From Micromonospora coxensis (GTDB lineage: Bacteria; Actinomycetota; Actinomycetes; Mycobacteriales; Micromonosporaceae), in contig NZ_LT607753.1 of the NCBI RefSeq assembly GCF_900090295.1, positions 6,572,001 to 6,636,000 of the forward strand: a stretch of 64,000 nucleotides of DNA, written 5' to 3'. Position 1 is the stretch's first letter; the number at the start of each line of letters is the position of its first letter. Below, piece by piece: positions 9,324 to 18,816 of the stretch. A model generated the notes under the pieces. The model saw only the letters and a program-made list of their open reading frames with translations. It searched no databases and was not told the DNA's origin. A program made the position numbers and the translations under genes.

Positions 9324-11579
9324 GTGTGCCACGTGTCCAGCCCCCAGGAACAGCTGGTGGCCCAACTCTCGCGGATCAAGGAGCTGAGTGGGCTCAGCCT
9401 GCGCGCCCTCGCCCGACAGGCGGGACTGAGCAGTTCGTCGCTGTCGCGGTACCTGACCGGTCGGCTCGTGCCGCCCTGGGACGCCGTCGTGGCGCTGTGC
9501 CGGGCCGTCGGCCGTGACCCCCGGCCCCTGCGCGCGGTGTGGGCCGAGGCGTCCAGGGCCGGCGCGGCGCCCGCCCCGCGCCGCAACGACCTGCCCGCCG
9601 ACCTGTTCGACTTCACCGGGCGGGAGGCGGAGGCCGCGCTGGTCGAAGAGCTGCTGCGGGCCGTCGGCGCGGTCGCGATCGACGGCATGGCGGGGGTGGG
9701 CAAGTCGAGCCTGGCCGTGCACGTGGCCCACCGGCTCGCGCCGACGTATCCCGACGGCGGGCTCTACCTCGACCTGCACGGCTTCACTCCGGGCCAGGAG
9801 CCGCTGACGCCGCAGGCCGCGCTGGGTCGCCTGCTCGGCGCGCTGGACGTCCCGCGTCCCCCCGAGGACGCGGCCGCACGCGCCGCGCTGTGGCGCTCGG
9901 AGCTGTCGCGCCGGCGGGTGCTCGTCGTGCTCGACAACGCGGTCGACGCCGAACAGGTGCGTCCGCTGCTGCCCGGCGCGGGGAAGTCCGGGGTCCTGAT
10001 CACCAGCCGCCACCGGTTGGTGAGCCTGGACGGGGTGCCGCCGGTGGCCCTGGAACCCCTGGCCGACACGGACGCGGCGCGCCTGTTCGCCCGGGCGGCC
10101 GGACTCGCGCTCACCGGAGAGGACGCCGCCGGCCAGGTGCTGCGACTGTGCGGCGGGCTCCCGCTGGCGTTGCGGATGGCGGGGGCGCGGCTGCGCCACC
10201 GTCCCGGCTGGACGGTGGCGGTGCTGGCCGAGCGGCTGCGCGACACCGCCAACCGCTTCGACGCGGTGTTCGGCATGTCGCTGCGCCAACTCGATTCCGC
10301 CCAACGCCGCGTGTTCCGGCTGCTCGGCGTCCTGCCGGGCGCCGACGTCGACGCCGCGGCGGTGGGCGCGCTCACCGACCTGCCCCCCGGACGGGTCGAC
10401 GCGGCGCTGGAGGAACTCGTCGACGCCCACCTGCTCCAGGAGCCCGCACCCGGGCGGTACCGGATGCACGACCTGATCCGCCGCTACGCCGCCGACCTCG
10501 CCGCCGACGAGGAGCCACAGGCCGACGCCGCCCTGCGCCGGGTGCTGAGCCACTACCTGGCGCAGGCCGTCGCCCACGACGAGACGCTGCCCTCGCCGCA
10601 CCGCCGGCGACCCGCACCGGGCGACCCGGCGAAGGCCCTGGCCTGGTTCGACCTCGAGTACGTCAATCTGGTGCCCTGCGTCGACGCCGCCGTCCGGCTC
10701 GGCATGGACGAGGTGGTCGCCGAGCTGCCCCGGGCCATGCGGGTCTGGTTCTTCCGCCACCGGGGCACCGACGACCAGGTGCGCCTGCTCGACGCCGCCG
10801 CGGCGGCCGCCGCACGCCTGGGCCGCGACCAGCAGCACGCCTCGCTGCTGGCGGACCTCGGCTTCGCCCACGCCGCCGCCGGGCGGCTCACCGACGCGCT
10901 CGCCGCCTACGAACGGGCCGCGCGGTGCGCGTCGGACGACGACCTCGCCGCCGCCCTGGCGCTGCGCCTCGGCTTCGTACGCCGCGACCTCGGTGACCTG
11001 CCGGCGGCGCAGGCGCAGTTCCGGCGGGCCCGTGACCTGTTCGACGGACTCGGCAACCGCGCCGGGCAGTCACAGGCGCTGGCCTTCGACGGATGGGTGA
11101 CCCTGCACCTCGGCCGGCCCGGCGAAGCCGTCGAACTCGCCCGGGCATCCGTCGCGCTGGCCGACGGGCCCGCCCGGATCACCGGGCTGGTCACCCTCGG
11201 TGTCGCGCTGACGCCCGACGACCCGGCGGAGTCGCTGCGCACGCTGCACGACGCGTTACGCCTGTCCGAGCAGCACGACCTGGCGCACCAGCAGGCGTGG
11301 TGCCACAGCCACCTCGGCGTCGCGCTGCGCGTCACGGGCTCGCCCGAGCAGGCGCTGGAGCACCACCGGCGCGCCTGCGAGCTGCTGGAACCGTTGGCCG
11401 AGGTGCAGCTGGAGATCGACGTCCTGTACGCCTACGCCGAGACGTGCCGCGCGGTGGGCCGCCACGAGGAGGCGCTGACGCTGCTCGACCGGATCATCGA
11501 GTTCGCGCGTCGGCTGGACCGGCCGTACGACGACGAGCGCGCCCGCGCGGCGCGGGAGACCGTGCTGGCCGCCCGCTGA
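9324..11579 (+). CDS. XRE-HTH, NB-ARC and TPR regulator (STAND ATPase)
   Basis: Residues ~10-65 form a Cro/C1-type HTH (LSLRALARQAGLSSSSLSRYLTG). An NB-ARC ATPase follows, with Walker A GMAGVGKSS, Walker B RVLVVLDNAVD, an ITSRHRL sensor segment and GLPLAL. The C-terminal ~350 residues are TPR-like repeats (AAGRLTDALAAYERAARCA, ALEHHRRACELLEPLAEVQ). This is the signal-transducing STAND architecture common in Streptomyces and Micromonospora regulators. The start may be GTG 9324 or GTG 9333. It is divergent from the AhpD-like gene, which is a plausible target. Confidence 0.88.
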   Translation: MCHVSSPQEQLVAQLSRIKELSGLSLRALARQAGLSSSSLSRYLTGRLVPPWDAVVALCRAVGRDPRPLRAVWAEASRAGAAPAPRRNDLPADLFDFTGREAEAALVEELLRAVGAVAIDGMAGVGKSSLAVHVAHRLAPTYPDGGLYLDLHGFTPGQEPLTPQAALGRLLGALDVPRPPEDAAARAALWRSELSRRRVLVVLDNAVDAEQVRPLLPGAGKSGVLITSRHRLVSLDGVPPVALEPLADTDAARLFARAAGLALTGEDAAGQVLRLCGGLPLALRMAGARLRHRPGWTVAVLAERLRDTANRFDAVFGMSLRQLDSAQRRVFRLLGVLPGADVDAAAVGALTDLPPGRVDAALEELVDAHLLQEPAPGRYRMHDLIRRYAADLAADEEPQADAALRRVLSHYLAQAVAHDETLPSPHRRRPAPGDPAKALAWFDLEYVNLVPCVDAAVRLGMDEVVAELPRAMRVWFFRHRGTDDQVRLLDAAAAAAARLGRDQQHASLLADLGFAHAAAGRLTDALAAYERAARCASDDDLAAALALRLGFVRRDLGDLPAAQAQFRRARDLFDGLGNRAGQSQALAFDGWVTLHLGRPGEAVELARASVALADGPARITGLVTLGVALTPDDPAESLRTLHDALRLSEQHDLAHQQAWCHSHLGVALRVTGSPEQALEHHRRACELLEPLAEVQLEIDVLYAYAETCRAVGRHEEALTLLDRIIEFARRLDRPYDDERARAARETVLAAR

Positions 11580-11685
11580 CCCGGCGGCGCGGTGACGCCG
11601 GCGGGTCGGGCTTTTGCCGGCGGCGATCGTGGGTATACGCCGCGGGCAGTTGCCGATCGTCGTGCCGCAGCGGAGGAGGCCTGTG

Positions 11686-11910
11686 ATGGCTGTTCGTGCG
11701 TCCGAGCTGGCTGCCATGGTCATGATCGGCGACGGCGTCCTCGGCACGGTGATGCCCGAGCGTCACGTCTCCCGCTGGATCCTCGGGCCACAACGGTGGC
11801 GTCCGATGCGCGTCTTCGCCGAACGTCCCGCCCTGACCCGGGCCCTCGGCGCCGTCGAGGCCGCCGTCGGGATGTGGTGGGCGGCCCGGCTCCCGGCGAC
11901 CTCGCGCTGA
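11686..11910 (+). CDS. Small hypothetical protein
   Basis: A 74-residue protein beginning MAVRASELAAMVMIGDGVLG. The start is fixed by a strong Shine-Dalgarno, GGAGGAGG, about eight bases upstream. A mildly hydrophobic N-terminal helix and a C-terminal helix (VEAAVGMWWAARL) suggest membrane association, but this is weak. It lies between the NB-ARC regulator and the lipid kinase gene, on the same strand. No family is recognised. Confidence 0.65.
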   Translation: MAVRASELAAMVMIGDGVLGTVMPERHVSRWILGPQRWRPMRVFAERPALTRALGAVEAAVGMWWAARLPATSR

Positions 11911-11981
11911 GGACCCCGCCTCTCCCGCCACCGGCCCCGTGAGGGCGGAAGCCGGCGTCCGTACGGATAGGGTCGGGCGCT

Positions 11982-12911
11982 GTGCGGACCAAACAGGAAC
12001 TGGGTGCGGCGATCCGGCGGGAGCGGCGTGCCGTGCTCGTCGTCAACGCCCACTCGCGGCAGGGCCGCCGCCACTACGACGCCGTGCGGTCGCGGCTGCT
12101 CGCGGCCGGGTTCGACCTGCTCGGTGCCTACCCGGTCGAGCGTCCCCGCGAGCTGGAGCGCCACCTCGCCGCCGCCGCCGACCTCGAACCGGACCTGCTG
12201 GTCGCCGGCGGCGGCGACGGCACGATCGGCACCGCCGCGCGGCTGCTCGCCCACCGCGACATCGCGCTGGGCCTGCTGCCGCTGGGCACCACCAACAACT
12301 TCGCCCGCACCGTCGGTGTCCCGCTCGACCTCGACGCGGCCGTCGCGGTCCTCACCGACGGCACGGTGGTCGACGTCGACCTCGGCCTGGTCGGGGACAT
12401 GCGCTTCACCAACCACGTCGGCATCGGCCTGTCCGCCGACATCATGCTCCGTACGCCGCCCCGGCTGAAGAAGGTCGTCGGCCGGCTCGCCTATCCGCTC
12501 ACCGCGCTGGCGCTGCTCGCCCGGCACCGGCCGCTGCGCGCCACCGTACGCGCGCAGGGACGCGAGCACGAGTTCCTCACCCACCAGCTCTACGTGGCCA
12601 ACGGCGGCTACCACGCCGGGCGGCCGATCACCGCCGACGCGGACGCCGACGACCGGCTGCTGGTCGCGTACCCGGTGGGCGGGCCGACCCGTCGGGGGCT
12701 GCTGCGCGACACGGCGCGCAACGCGACGACCGGGCATCGGCGCACCCTCGGCGACGAGCCGTTCCTCGCCGTCGGTCAGCTCTGGCTCGACACCGACCGG
12801 CCGGCGCAGGTCGAGGTCGACGGTGAGCCGTACGGCCGGACGCCGATCCGGATCGGCCTGGATCCCAACGCCCTGCGCGTCATGGCGCCCGCCGGCACCC
12901 TCGACCGTTAG
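11982..12911 (+). CDS. Diacylglycerol kinase family lipid kinase
   Basis: The DAGK catalytic motif GGGDGT (LLVAGGGDGTIGTAARLL) and the conserved LPLGTTNNFARTVGVP segment identify a YegS/DgkB/LCB5-type kinase. AVLVVNAHSRQG at the N-terminus is the usual first strand. Length of 309 residues is standard, and the C-terminal beta domain (AQVEVDGEPYGRTPIRIGL) is complete. It should phosphorylate diacylglycerol, a sphingoid base or a related lipid alcohol with ATP. It starts at a GTG. The gene is convergent with the second GlxA regulator. Confidence 0.9.
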   Translation: MRTKQELGAAIRRERRAVLVVNAHSRQGRRHYDAVRSRLLAAGFDLLGAYPVERPRELERHLAAAADLEPDLLVAGGGDGTIGTAARLLAHRDIALGLLPLGTTNNFARTVGVPLDLDAAVAVLTDGTVVDVDLGLVGDMRFTNHVGIGLSADIMLRTPPRLKKVVGRLAYPLTALALLARHRPLRATVRAQGREHEFLTHQLYVANGGYHAGRPITADADADDRLLVAYPVGGPTRRGLLRDTARNATTGHRRTLGDEPFLAVGQLWLDTDRPAQVEVDGEPYGRTPIRIGLDPNALRVMAPAGTLDR

Positions 12912-12929
12912 TGACGGGGCACGTCCTCG

Positions 12930-13961
12930 TCAGCCCGCGGCACTGTCCGAGCGAAGGGCGGCCAGCGCCTGCCCGTCCGGGGCGGCGTGGTCCGCCGTGG
13001 CGGCGGCCCGGTACCGGAACACGTGCCGGTACGTGCGAGGGCTGACGCCGCTGACCCGACCGAAGTGCTGACGCAGGTTCGCGCCCGAGCCGAAGCCGGT
13101 GCGGTGCGCGATCCGCTCCACCGAGTCCTCCGTGGTCTCCAGCAGCTCCTGCGCCAGCCGCACCCGCTGCTCCAGCAGCCACTGCAGGGGAGTGGTGCCC
13201 AGCGTCTCCCGGAACCGCCGGGCGAAGGTGCGCGGGCTGAGCTTCGCCTGGCGGGCCAGGTCGTCGACGGTCAACGGCTGGTCGAGGCGGCTGCGGGCCC
13301 ACTCCAGCGCCGGGCCCAACGCGTCCGGCGGCACACCGCGCACCGGCGGCGGCGGGTACTGCGCGTGCTCCCCGGCCCGATGCGGCGGCACCACCATCCG
13401 CCGCGCCACCTCGGCGGCGACCGCCGCGCCGTGGTCGCGGCGCACCAGGTGCAGGCACAGGTCGATCGCGGCGGCCGTCCCGGCGGAGGTGAGGACGGCG
13501 CCGTCGTCGACGTACAGCACCCGGGGATCGAGGTCCACCAGCGGGTGGCGCGCCGCGAAGTCCTGCGCGTTCATCCAGTGGGTCGTCGCCCGGCGTCTGT
13601 CGAGCAGGCCGGCCGCCGCCAGCACGTACGCGCCGGTGCAGAGGCCCACGATGCGGCTGCCCCGCGCGTACGCCACCCGCAGCGCCTCGACCAGGTCGGC
13701 CGGCGGATCGAGCTGGGTGGCCCGGGCGAGGGCCGGCACCAGCACGGTGTCCGCCTCGACGAGAGCGTCCAGGCCGTACGGCGGGTCGAGCCGGCCGCCC
13801 CCGCTCATCCGCAGCGGTCCCGGTGCGGCCGCGCACAGGCGCAGCTCGTACCACGGGTCGACGATGTCCCGGCGGTCGGTGCCGAACACCTCCTGCGGCA
13901 CCGCCAACTCGAAGATCGGCAGATGGTCGGTCACGGCCACCGCGACGACGTGCCCTGCCAT
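12930..13961 (-). CDS. GlxA family AraC-type transcriptional regulator (second copy)
   Basis: It has the same architecture as the protein at 476-1438: a DJ-1/PfpI-like domain (FELAVPQEVFGTDRR, RIVGLCTGAYVLAAAGLLDRRRATTHW) and a C-terminal AraC HTH pair (LTVDDLARQAKLSPRTFARRFRE, ending GVSPRTYRHVFR). The start is set at MAGHVVAVAV; a longer frame to 13979 adds six residues. The gene is divergent from the APC permease with only ~70 bp between, so the permease is the natural regulatory target. Confidence 0.9.
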   Translation of the reverse strand: MAGHVVAVAVTDHLPIFELAVPQEVFGTDRRDIVDPWYELRLCAAAPGPLRMSGGGRLDPPYGLDALVEADTVLVPALARATQLDPPADLVEALRVAYARGSRIVGLCTGAYVLAAAGLLDRRRATTHWMNAQDFAARHPLVDLDPRVLYVDDGAVLTSAGTAAAIDLCLHLVRRDHGAAVAAEVARRMVVPPHRAGEHAQYPPPPVRGVPPDALGPALEWARSRLDQPLTVDDLARQAKLSPRTFARRFRETLGTTPLQWLLEQRVRLAQELLETTEDSVERIAHRTGFGSGANLRQHFGRVSGVSPRTYRHVFRYRAAATADHAAPDGQALAALRSDSAAG

Positions 13962-14032
13962 GGCAGAAACGTAGCGCAACCCGGCGCGAATCGGCCTGTC
14001 CCGCCCCGGCCGCCGCGCGCGAGGGTGATCTC

Positions 14033-15391
14033 ATGGTTGACACACCCGCGCCGGGAACGACCGGTCGACTGACCGCCGCGCAGGGCGCCGCCCTGTACGT
14101 CGGCGCCGTGCTGGGCACCGGAGTCATCGCCCTTCCCGCGCTGGCGGCCGAGGCCGCCGGACCCGCATCGCTGCTCGCGTGGCTGCTGCTGGTGCTCGTG
14201 TCCGCGCCGCTCGCGGCGACCTTCGCGGCGCTCGGCGCCCGCCACCCGGACGCGGGTGGCGTCTCCACGTACGCCCGGATGGCCTTCGGCGCGCGCGCCG
14301 CAGCCGTCGTCGGCTGGTGCTTCTACTTCGCGGTGCCGCCCGGCGCCGCCGCCGCGGCGCTCTTCGGCGGCGCGTACGTCGAGGCCGCCGTGGGCGGCGG
14401 CACCACCACCGTGGCGGTCACCGCCGTGCTGCTCATGGTCGCCGTCACCACCACCAACGCCGTCGGCGTCCAGCTCGCCGGCCGGGTGCAGCTCGCGCTG
14501 GCCGGTGTCCTGGTCACCTTCCTGCTCGTCGCCGTGCTGCTGTCCCTGCCGCACGCCTCGACCGGCAACCTGCGGCCGTTCGCGCCGCACGGCTGGACGG
14601 CGATCGGACCGGCCGCCGCGCTGCTGGTCTGGAGCTTCGTCGGCTGGGAGGCGATCACCCACCTGACCGCCGAGTTCCGCCGCCCGGCCCGCGACCTGCC
14701 CAGGGCCACCGCCGCCGCGGTCGTCGTGGTCGGCGGGCTGTACCTCGCGGTGGCCGCCGCCATCGTCGCCGTCCTCGGACCGGCCGCCGCCGAGGCCGAC
14801 GCCCCGCTGGGGGAGCTGTTCGCCGTCGCGCTCGGCGGTGACGCCCGATGGCCGGCCGCCGCAGCCGCGCTGCTGCTCACCTTCGGGGCGATGAACGCCT
14901 ACTACGCCGGTGCGGCCAAGCTCGGCGCGGCCCTCGGCCGGGACGGGGCGCTGCCGGCCTGGCTGGCCCGCGGCGACGTGGCGGGTGACGTGCCCCGGCG
15001 CAGCCTCACCGTCAACGCCGGACTGTCCTTCCTGGCTCTGCTCGCGGTGCTGCTCGCCGCCGTCGGCCCTCGCCCGCTGGTGCTGCTGACCACCGGCTCC
15101 TTCGTCACGGTGTACGCCGTGGGCGTCGCGGCGGCGCTGCGACTGCTGCCGCGCCGCAGCCGGACCTGGTACGCCGCCGTGGCGACCGTCGGCGCGGTGC
15201 TCTTCCTGCTGGTGATGACCGGTGTCTACCTCGTGTGGCCGCTGGTCGTCACCGGCGCGGCCCTGCTCTACCTGCGACTGTCGGGGCACCGGACCTCCGG
15301 TGCCGCGGCGCCGGTGTCCACTCCCGGCGGGGCGGCCGAGGGCGGGGTCGGCACGCGGACCGCGCCGGTCGGCTCGACCGACGGGACCTGA
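14033..15391 (+). CDS. APC superfamily amino acid permease
   Basis: About 452 residues with roughly twelve hydrophobic segments. The N-terminal AALYVGAVLGTGVIALPALAAEAAG is the unwound TM1 signature of APC transporters (GxGI region). SFVGWEAITHLTAEFRRPARDLPRA matches the conserved TM6/TM7 loop. The short form and overall pattern resemble YjeH-like amino acid exporters, but direction of transport cannot be read. The start at ATG 14033 follows GAGGGTGAT. It is divergent from a GlxA regulator. Confidence 0.88.
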   Translation: MVDTPAPGTTGRLTAAQGAALYVGAVLGTGVIALPALAAEAAGPASLLAWLLLVLVSAPLAATFAALGARHPDAGGVSTYARMAFGARAAAVVGWCFYFAVPPGAAAAALFGGAYVEAAVGGGTTTVAVTAVLLMVAVTTTNAVGVQLAGRVQLALAGVLVTFLLVAVLLSLPHASTGNLRPFAPHGWTAIGPAAALLVWSFVGWEAITHLTAEFRRPARDLPRATAAAVVVVGGLYLAVAAAIVAVLGPAAAEADAPLGELFAVALGGDARWPAAAAALLLTFGAMNAYYAGAAKLGAALGRDGALPAWLARGDVAGDVPRRSLTVNAGLSFLALLAVLLAAVGPRPLVLLTTGSFVTVYAVGVAAALRLLPRRSRTWYAAVATVGAVLFLLVMTGVYLVWPLVVTGAALLYLRLSGHRTSGAAAPVSTPGGAAEGGVGTRTAPVGSTDGT

Positions 15392-15543
15392 GGGATCGGG
15401 GGCTGCCGGCAGCCGTCTCCGGCGGCATGCTCGGGCGCACCGAAGGACGGGCAGAACCGTCAGCGCCGCGCCTACACGAAGCCGCGGATACTGGCGCTCG
15501 TCGATCTGCAACAAATCTGCACGTCACAAACCCTTGCCTCGCC

Positions 15544-15557
15544 GGTAAGCGCTTTCC
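15544..15557. promoter_or_regulatory. CRE-like LacI-family operator candidate
   Basis: GGTAAGCGCTTTCC contains the 8-bp palindrome AAGCGCTT, the core of many LacI-family sugar-regulator sites in actinomycetes. It lies ~120 bp before the pectate lyase start and just ahead of a second palindrome. Confidence 0.5.
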
Positions 15558-15566
15558 TAGCCTGTG

Positions 15567-15580
15567 TTACATCGATGTTA
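15567..15580. promoter_or_regulatory. Second palindromic operator candidate upstream of pectate lyase
   Basis: TTACATCGATGTTA contains a perfect 10-bp palindrome (ACATCGATGT) with CG at its centre, typical of LacI-family operators. It is spaced 20 bases (centre to centre about 23) from the AAGCGCTT site. The two sites could bind one or two regulators. Confidence 0.5.
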
Positions 15581-15675
15581 ATCCTTGTCCGGGCAAGAGC
15601 CAGATTCGAAGTCACGTGCGGCGTGGGGTTGTAGGGCCCAGCCCTCCCGACGTGCTCACTCCAGAGGAGTCCACA

Positions 15676-18399
15676 GTGAGATCGAAGGCGAGACTCAAGC
15701 TCGTTGCGGGCGGGACCGCGGTCGCCGCGGTGACGGCGGTCAGCGCGATCCTGGCGGTGCCGCAGGCGTCCGCGGCGACCGGCGGCGTCACCGGCTTCGC
15801 GACGCAGAACGGTGGGACGACCGGTGGCGCCGGCGGGCAGACGGTGCGCGCCACCACGGGGACCCAGATCCACGCGGCCCTGTGCAATCGGGCCAGCAGC
15901 AGCACCCCGATCATCATCCAGGTCGAGGGGACCATCAACCACGGCAACACCAGCAAGGTGTCGGGCGGAAGCTGCAGCACCGCGGACGGCGTGATCGAGC
16001 TGAAGCAGATCAGCAACGTCTCGATCATCGGCGTCGGCAGCGGGGCGGTCTTCGACCAGCTGGGCATCCACATCCGCGACTCGCGCAACATCGTCATCCA
16101 GAACGTGACCGTCCGCAACGTCAAGAAGTCCGGCTCGCCCACGTCCAACGGCGGTGACGCCATCGGCATGGAGAGCAACGTCCGTAACGTCTGGGTCGAC
16201 CACGTCACCCTGGAGGCCTCGGGCGGGGAGTCCGAAGGCTTCGACGGCCTCTTCGACATGAAGGACAACACCCAGTACGTGACGCTGTCCTACAGCATCC
16301 TGCGCAACTCCGGCCGGGGCGGACTCATCGGCTCCAGCGAGAGCGACCGCTCCAACGGCTACGTCACCTTCCACCACAACCTGTACCAGAACATCGACTC
16401 CCGCACGCCCCTGCTGCGCGGCGGCATCGCGCACATCTACAACAACCACTACGTCAACCTGCACGAGTCCGGCATCAACTCCCGCGCCGGCGCCAAGGCC
16501 AAGGTCGACAACAACTACTTCAAGGACTCCAAGGACGTCCTGGGCACCTTCTACACCAGCGAAGCCGGCTACTGGCAGGTCAGCGGCAACACCTTCGACA
16601 ACGTGACCTGGTCCAGCCGCAGCGGCGACAACAACCCCGCCGGCCCCAACCCGCAGTCGAACACCACCGTCAGCATCCCCTACACCTACCGCCTCGACGC
16701 GGCCAACTGCGTACCGAACGTCGTCAGCCAGACCGCCGGCGCCAACAAGGGCCTGCGGGTCTCCGACGGCAACTGCACGCCGCAGACCCCGCCGCCCACC
16801 ACCCCGCCGCCCACCACCCCGCCGACCACGCCACCGCCCACCACCCCGCCGCCCACCACCCCGCCGCCCGGCACGCCTGGCGGCACCAACCTCAGCCTCG
16901 GCGCGGGCGCCGACGGCTCCAGCAAGGCCGACGGGACCAGCTACGGCAACGTGCGTGACGGCGACATGAGCACCTACTGGTCGCCCTCCGGTTCGACCGG
17001 CCGTATCTCGATCAAGTGGGGTTCGTCCACCCAGGTGGGCGCGATCAACATCCGGGAGGCGGCCGGCGCCGTCGGGGCGATCGGGTCTTGGAGGGTCGTC
17101 AACAACGACAACGGCGTCGTCCTGGCCACCGGCAACGGAGCCGGCGTCATCACCTTCACGCCGACCTCACTGAAGAAGATCAACTTCGAGATCACCAGCG
17201 CCAACGGCACCCCGCGGGTCGCGGAGTTCGAAACCTACAGCTCGACGACCACCCCACCGACCACTCCGCCGACGACGACCCCGCCGCCCACCACGCCCCC
17301 GACGACCCCGCCGCCGTCGAGCAACGCGCTGTACGTGGCACCGAACGGCACCGACAGCGCCGCCGGCACGGAATCCAACCCGACGACGCTCACCTCCGCG
17401 ATCACCCGGATCGCCGCCGGGGGGACGATCTACCTGCGCGGCGGCACCTACCGCTACTCCCAGACCATCACCATCGGCCAGGGCAACAACGGCACCTCGA
17501 GCGCACGCAAGAACATCTTCGCCTACCCGGGCGAGACCCCGATCCTGAACTTCTCCGCACAGAGTGAGGATCCGGCGAACCGCGGGCTCGCCATCGGCGG
17601 ATCGTTCTGGCACATCCGCGGCATCGTCGTCGAGCGCGCCGGGGACAACGGAATCCTCCTCGCCGGCAACAACAACATCATCGAGCGTACGGTGACCCGG
17701 CACAACCGCGACTCGGGTCTCCAACTGTCGCGACTGATCGCCAACGCTCCCCGTGACCAGTGGCCATCGAACAACCTCGTGGTCAGCTCCGTCTCCCACG
17801 ACAACGTCGACTCCGACGGCGAAGACGCGGACGGCTTCGCCCCGAAGCTCACGGTCGGCCCTGGCAACGTCTTCCGGTACACCGTGGCCCACAACAACAT
17901 CGACGACGGGTATGACCTCTACACCAAGAGCGACACCGGCGCCATCGGCGCGGTCACCATCGAATCCTCTCTGGCCTACGGCAACGGCACTCTCAGCAAC
18001 GGTGGCCAGGCCGGGGCCGGTGACCGCAACGGCTTCAAGCTCGGCGGTGAGGACATCGGGGTGAACCACATCGTCCGGGGCAACATCGCCTACGACAACG
18101 GCAAGCACGGATTCACCTACAACCGCAATACCGGCACGATGACGGTGTCGAACAACGCCGGAATCGGCAACGCCGAGCGGAACTTCAACTTCGACGGCGG
18201 CTCTTCGGTGTTCCGGAACAACACCTCCTGCGACAGCGGGGCGAACGACCGGATCGTCGGCAACTCCGACAGCTCGAACCAGTTCTGGTCCGGCTCCGAC
18301 GGATCCCGGTGCTCGGCGTACTCCGGCGCCCTGGGCTGGTCCTTCGCCTCGGACGGCCGCCTAGTCGTGACCTTCGGGGGCAGGCCGGTGACGCCGTGA
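15676..18399 (+). CDS. Secreted two-headed pectate lyase (PL1 - binding domain - PL9)
   Basis: The start is GTG 15676 with GAGGAG six bases upstream. A signal peptide covers ~34 residues (ending PQASAA). Residues ~35-375 form a PL1 pectate lyase with W173-V-D-H and the catalytic R243-T-P-L-L-R248. A Pro/Thr linker follows, then a ~115-residue beta-sandwich resembling a discoidin/F5-8 or carbohydrate-binding domain (SYGNVRDGDMSTYWSPSG). A second PT linker leads to a PL9-like beta-helix with the calcium cluster D743-D744-G-Y-D747 and the probable base K788 (RNGFKLGGED). It would cleave polygalacturonate outside the cell. About 907 residues; no frameshift seen. Confidence 0.9.
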   Translation: MRSKARLKLVAGGTAVAAVTAVSAILAVPQASAATGGVTGFATQNGGTTGGAGGQTVRATTGTQIHAALCNRASSSTPIIIQVEGTINHGNTSKVSGGSCSTADGVIELKQISNVSIIGVGSGAVFDQLGIHIRDSRNIVIQNVTVRNVKKSGSPTSNGGDAIGMESNVRNVWVDHVTLEASGGESEGFDGLFDMKDNTQYVTLSYSILRNSGRGGLIGSSESDRSNGYVTFHHNLYQNIDSRTPLLRGGIAHIYNNHYVNLHESGINSRAGAKAKVDNNYFKDSKDVLGTFYTSEAGYWQVSGNTFDNVTWSSRSGDNNPAGPNPQSNTTVSIPYTYRLDAANCVPNVVSQTAGANKGLRVSDGNCTPQTPPPTTPPPTTPPTTPPPTTPPPTTPPPGTPGGTNLSLGAGADGSSKADGTSYGNVRDGDMSTYWSPSGSTGRISIKWGSSTQVGAINIREAAGAVGAIGSWRVVNNDNGVVLATGNGAGVITFTPTSLKKINFEITSANGTPRVAEFETYSSTTTPPTTPPTTTPPPTTPPTTPPPSSNALYVAPNGTDSAAGTESNPTTLTSAITRIAAGGTIYLRGGTYRYSQTITIGQGNNGTSSARKNIFAYPGETPILNFSAQSEDPANRGLAIGGSFWHIRGIVVERAGDNGILLAGNNNIIERTVTRHNRDSGLQLSRLIANAPRDQWPSNNLVVSSVSHDNVDSDGEDADGFAPKLTVGPGNVFRYTVAHNNIDDGYDLYTKSDTGAIGAVTIESSLAYGNGTLSNGGQAGAGDRNGFKLGGEDIGVNHIVRGNIAYDNGKHGFTYNRNTGTMTVSNNAGIGNAERNFNFDGGSSVFRNNTSCDSGANDRIVGNSDSSNQFWSGSDGSRCSAYSGALGWSFASDGRLVVTFGGRPVTP

Positions 18400-18425
18400 C
18401 CATTCCACTCACCGCCCCGTGAACC

Positions 18426-18466
18426 CCGGCGGGCAGGACAGCCGACGGCGCTGTCCTGCCCGCCGG
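18426..18466 (+). terminator. Strong terminator after pectate lyase gene
   Basis: A perfect 17-bp inverted repeat with a 7-base loop (CGACGGC) begins 27 bases after the stop codon. There is no U-tract, as is usual in high-GC actinomycetes. Confidence 0.85.
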
Positions 18467-18472
18467 AGCGTG

Positions 18473-18682
18473 TCAGCTCATCTTCACCCCCGGGTGGTTC
18501 AGGGTTCGAGGCCCTGGCGGCCTTCGCGTCGACGCGTCACAGCCCACCACCGTTGTCCGGCCGACCCGCAACTCGCGGGCGTTCTGGCCGACGACCCATC
18601 CGCGGTGCACGGCGTCGCTGTCGCTGTCGATCTCCAGCCGCGGCACCACGTCGGGGTTGTGGGCGAGGATCTCGGCTTCCAC
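18473..18682 (-). CDS. Possible small hypothetical protein
   Basis: A 69-residue frame starting at GTG 18682 (VEAEILAHNPDVVPRLEID) ends seven bases from the pectate lyase terminator. Its composition is more protein-like than other frames here, but the Shine-Dalgarno is poor and no family is recognised. It could be a remnant. The surrounding 18400-18816 interval otherwise holds only the terminator. Confidence 0.3.
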   Translation of the reverse strand: MEAEILAHNPDVVPRLEIDSDSDAVHRGWVVGQNARELRVGRTTVVGCDASTRRPPGPRTLNHPGVKMS

Positions 18683-18816
18683 CCGTGAGACGGAACCTGC
18701 CCGGGGTGGACGAGGCAGGACCGGCTCCCGGCTCGCCGTCGGGTTGCTCGCGGCCGAGGCCGAGCGCCGGGACGGGGCCGCGTCCGTTCAGGCTCCCTGA
18801 TCGCAGGGTCAGAGGC

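Noticed and set aside
16790..16870. Short C-rich repeats in the pectate lyase gene
   Set aside because: They are in-frame Pro/Thr linker codons, not a separate repeat element.
18490..18520. tRNA-like T-arm (CAGGG TTCGAGG CCCTG) after the pectate lyase
   Set aside because: Loop position 60 is a purine and no acceptor, D or anticodon arm can be formed around it.
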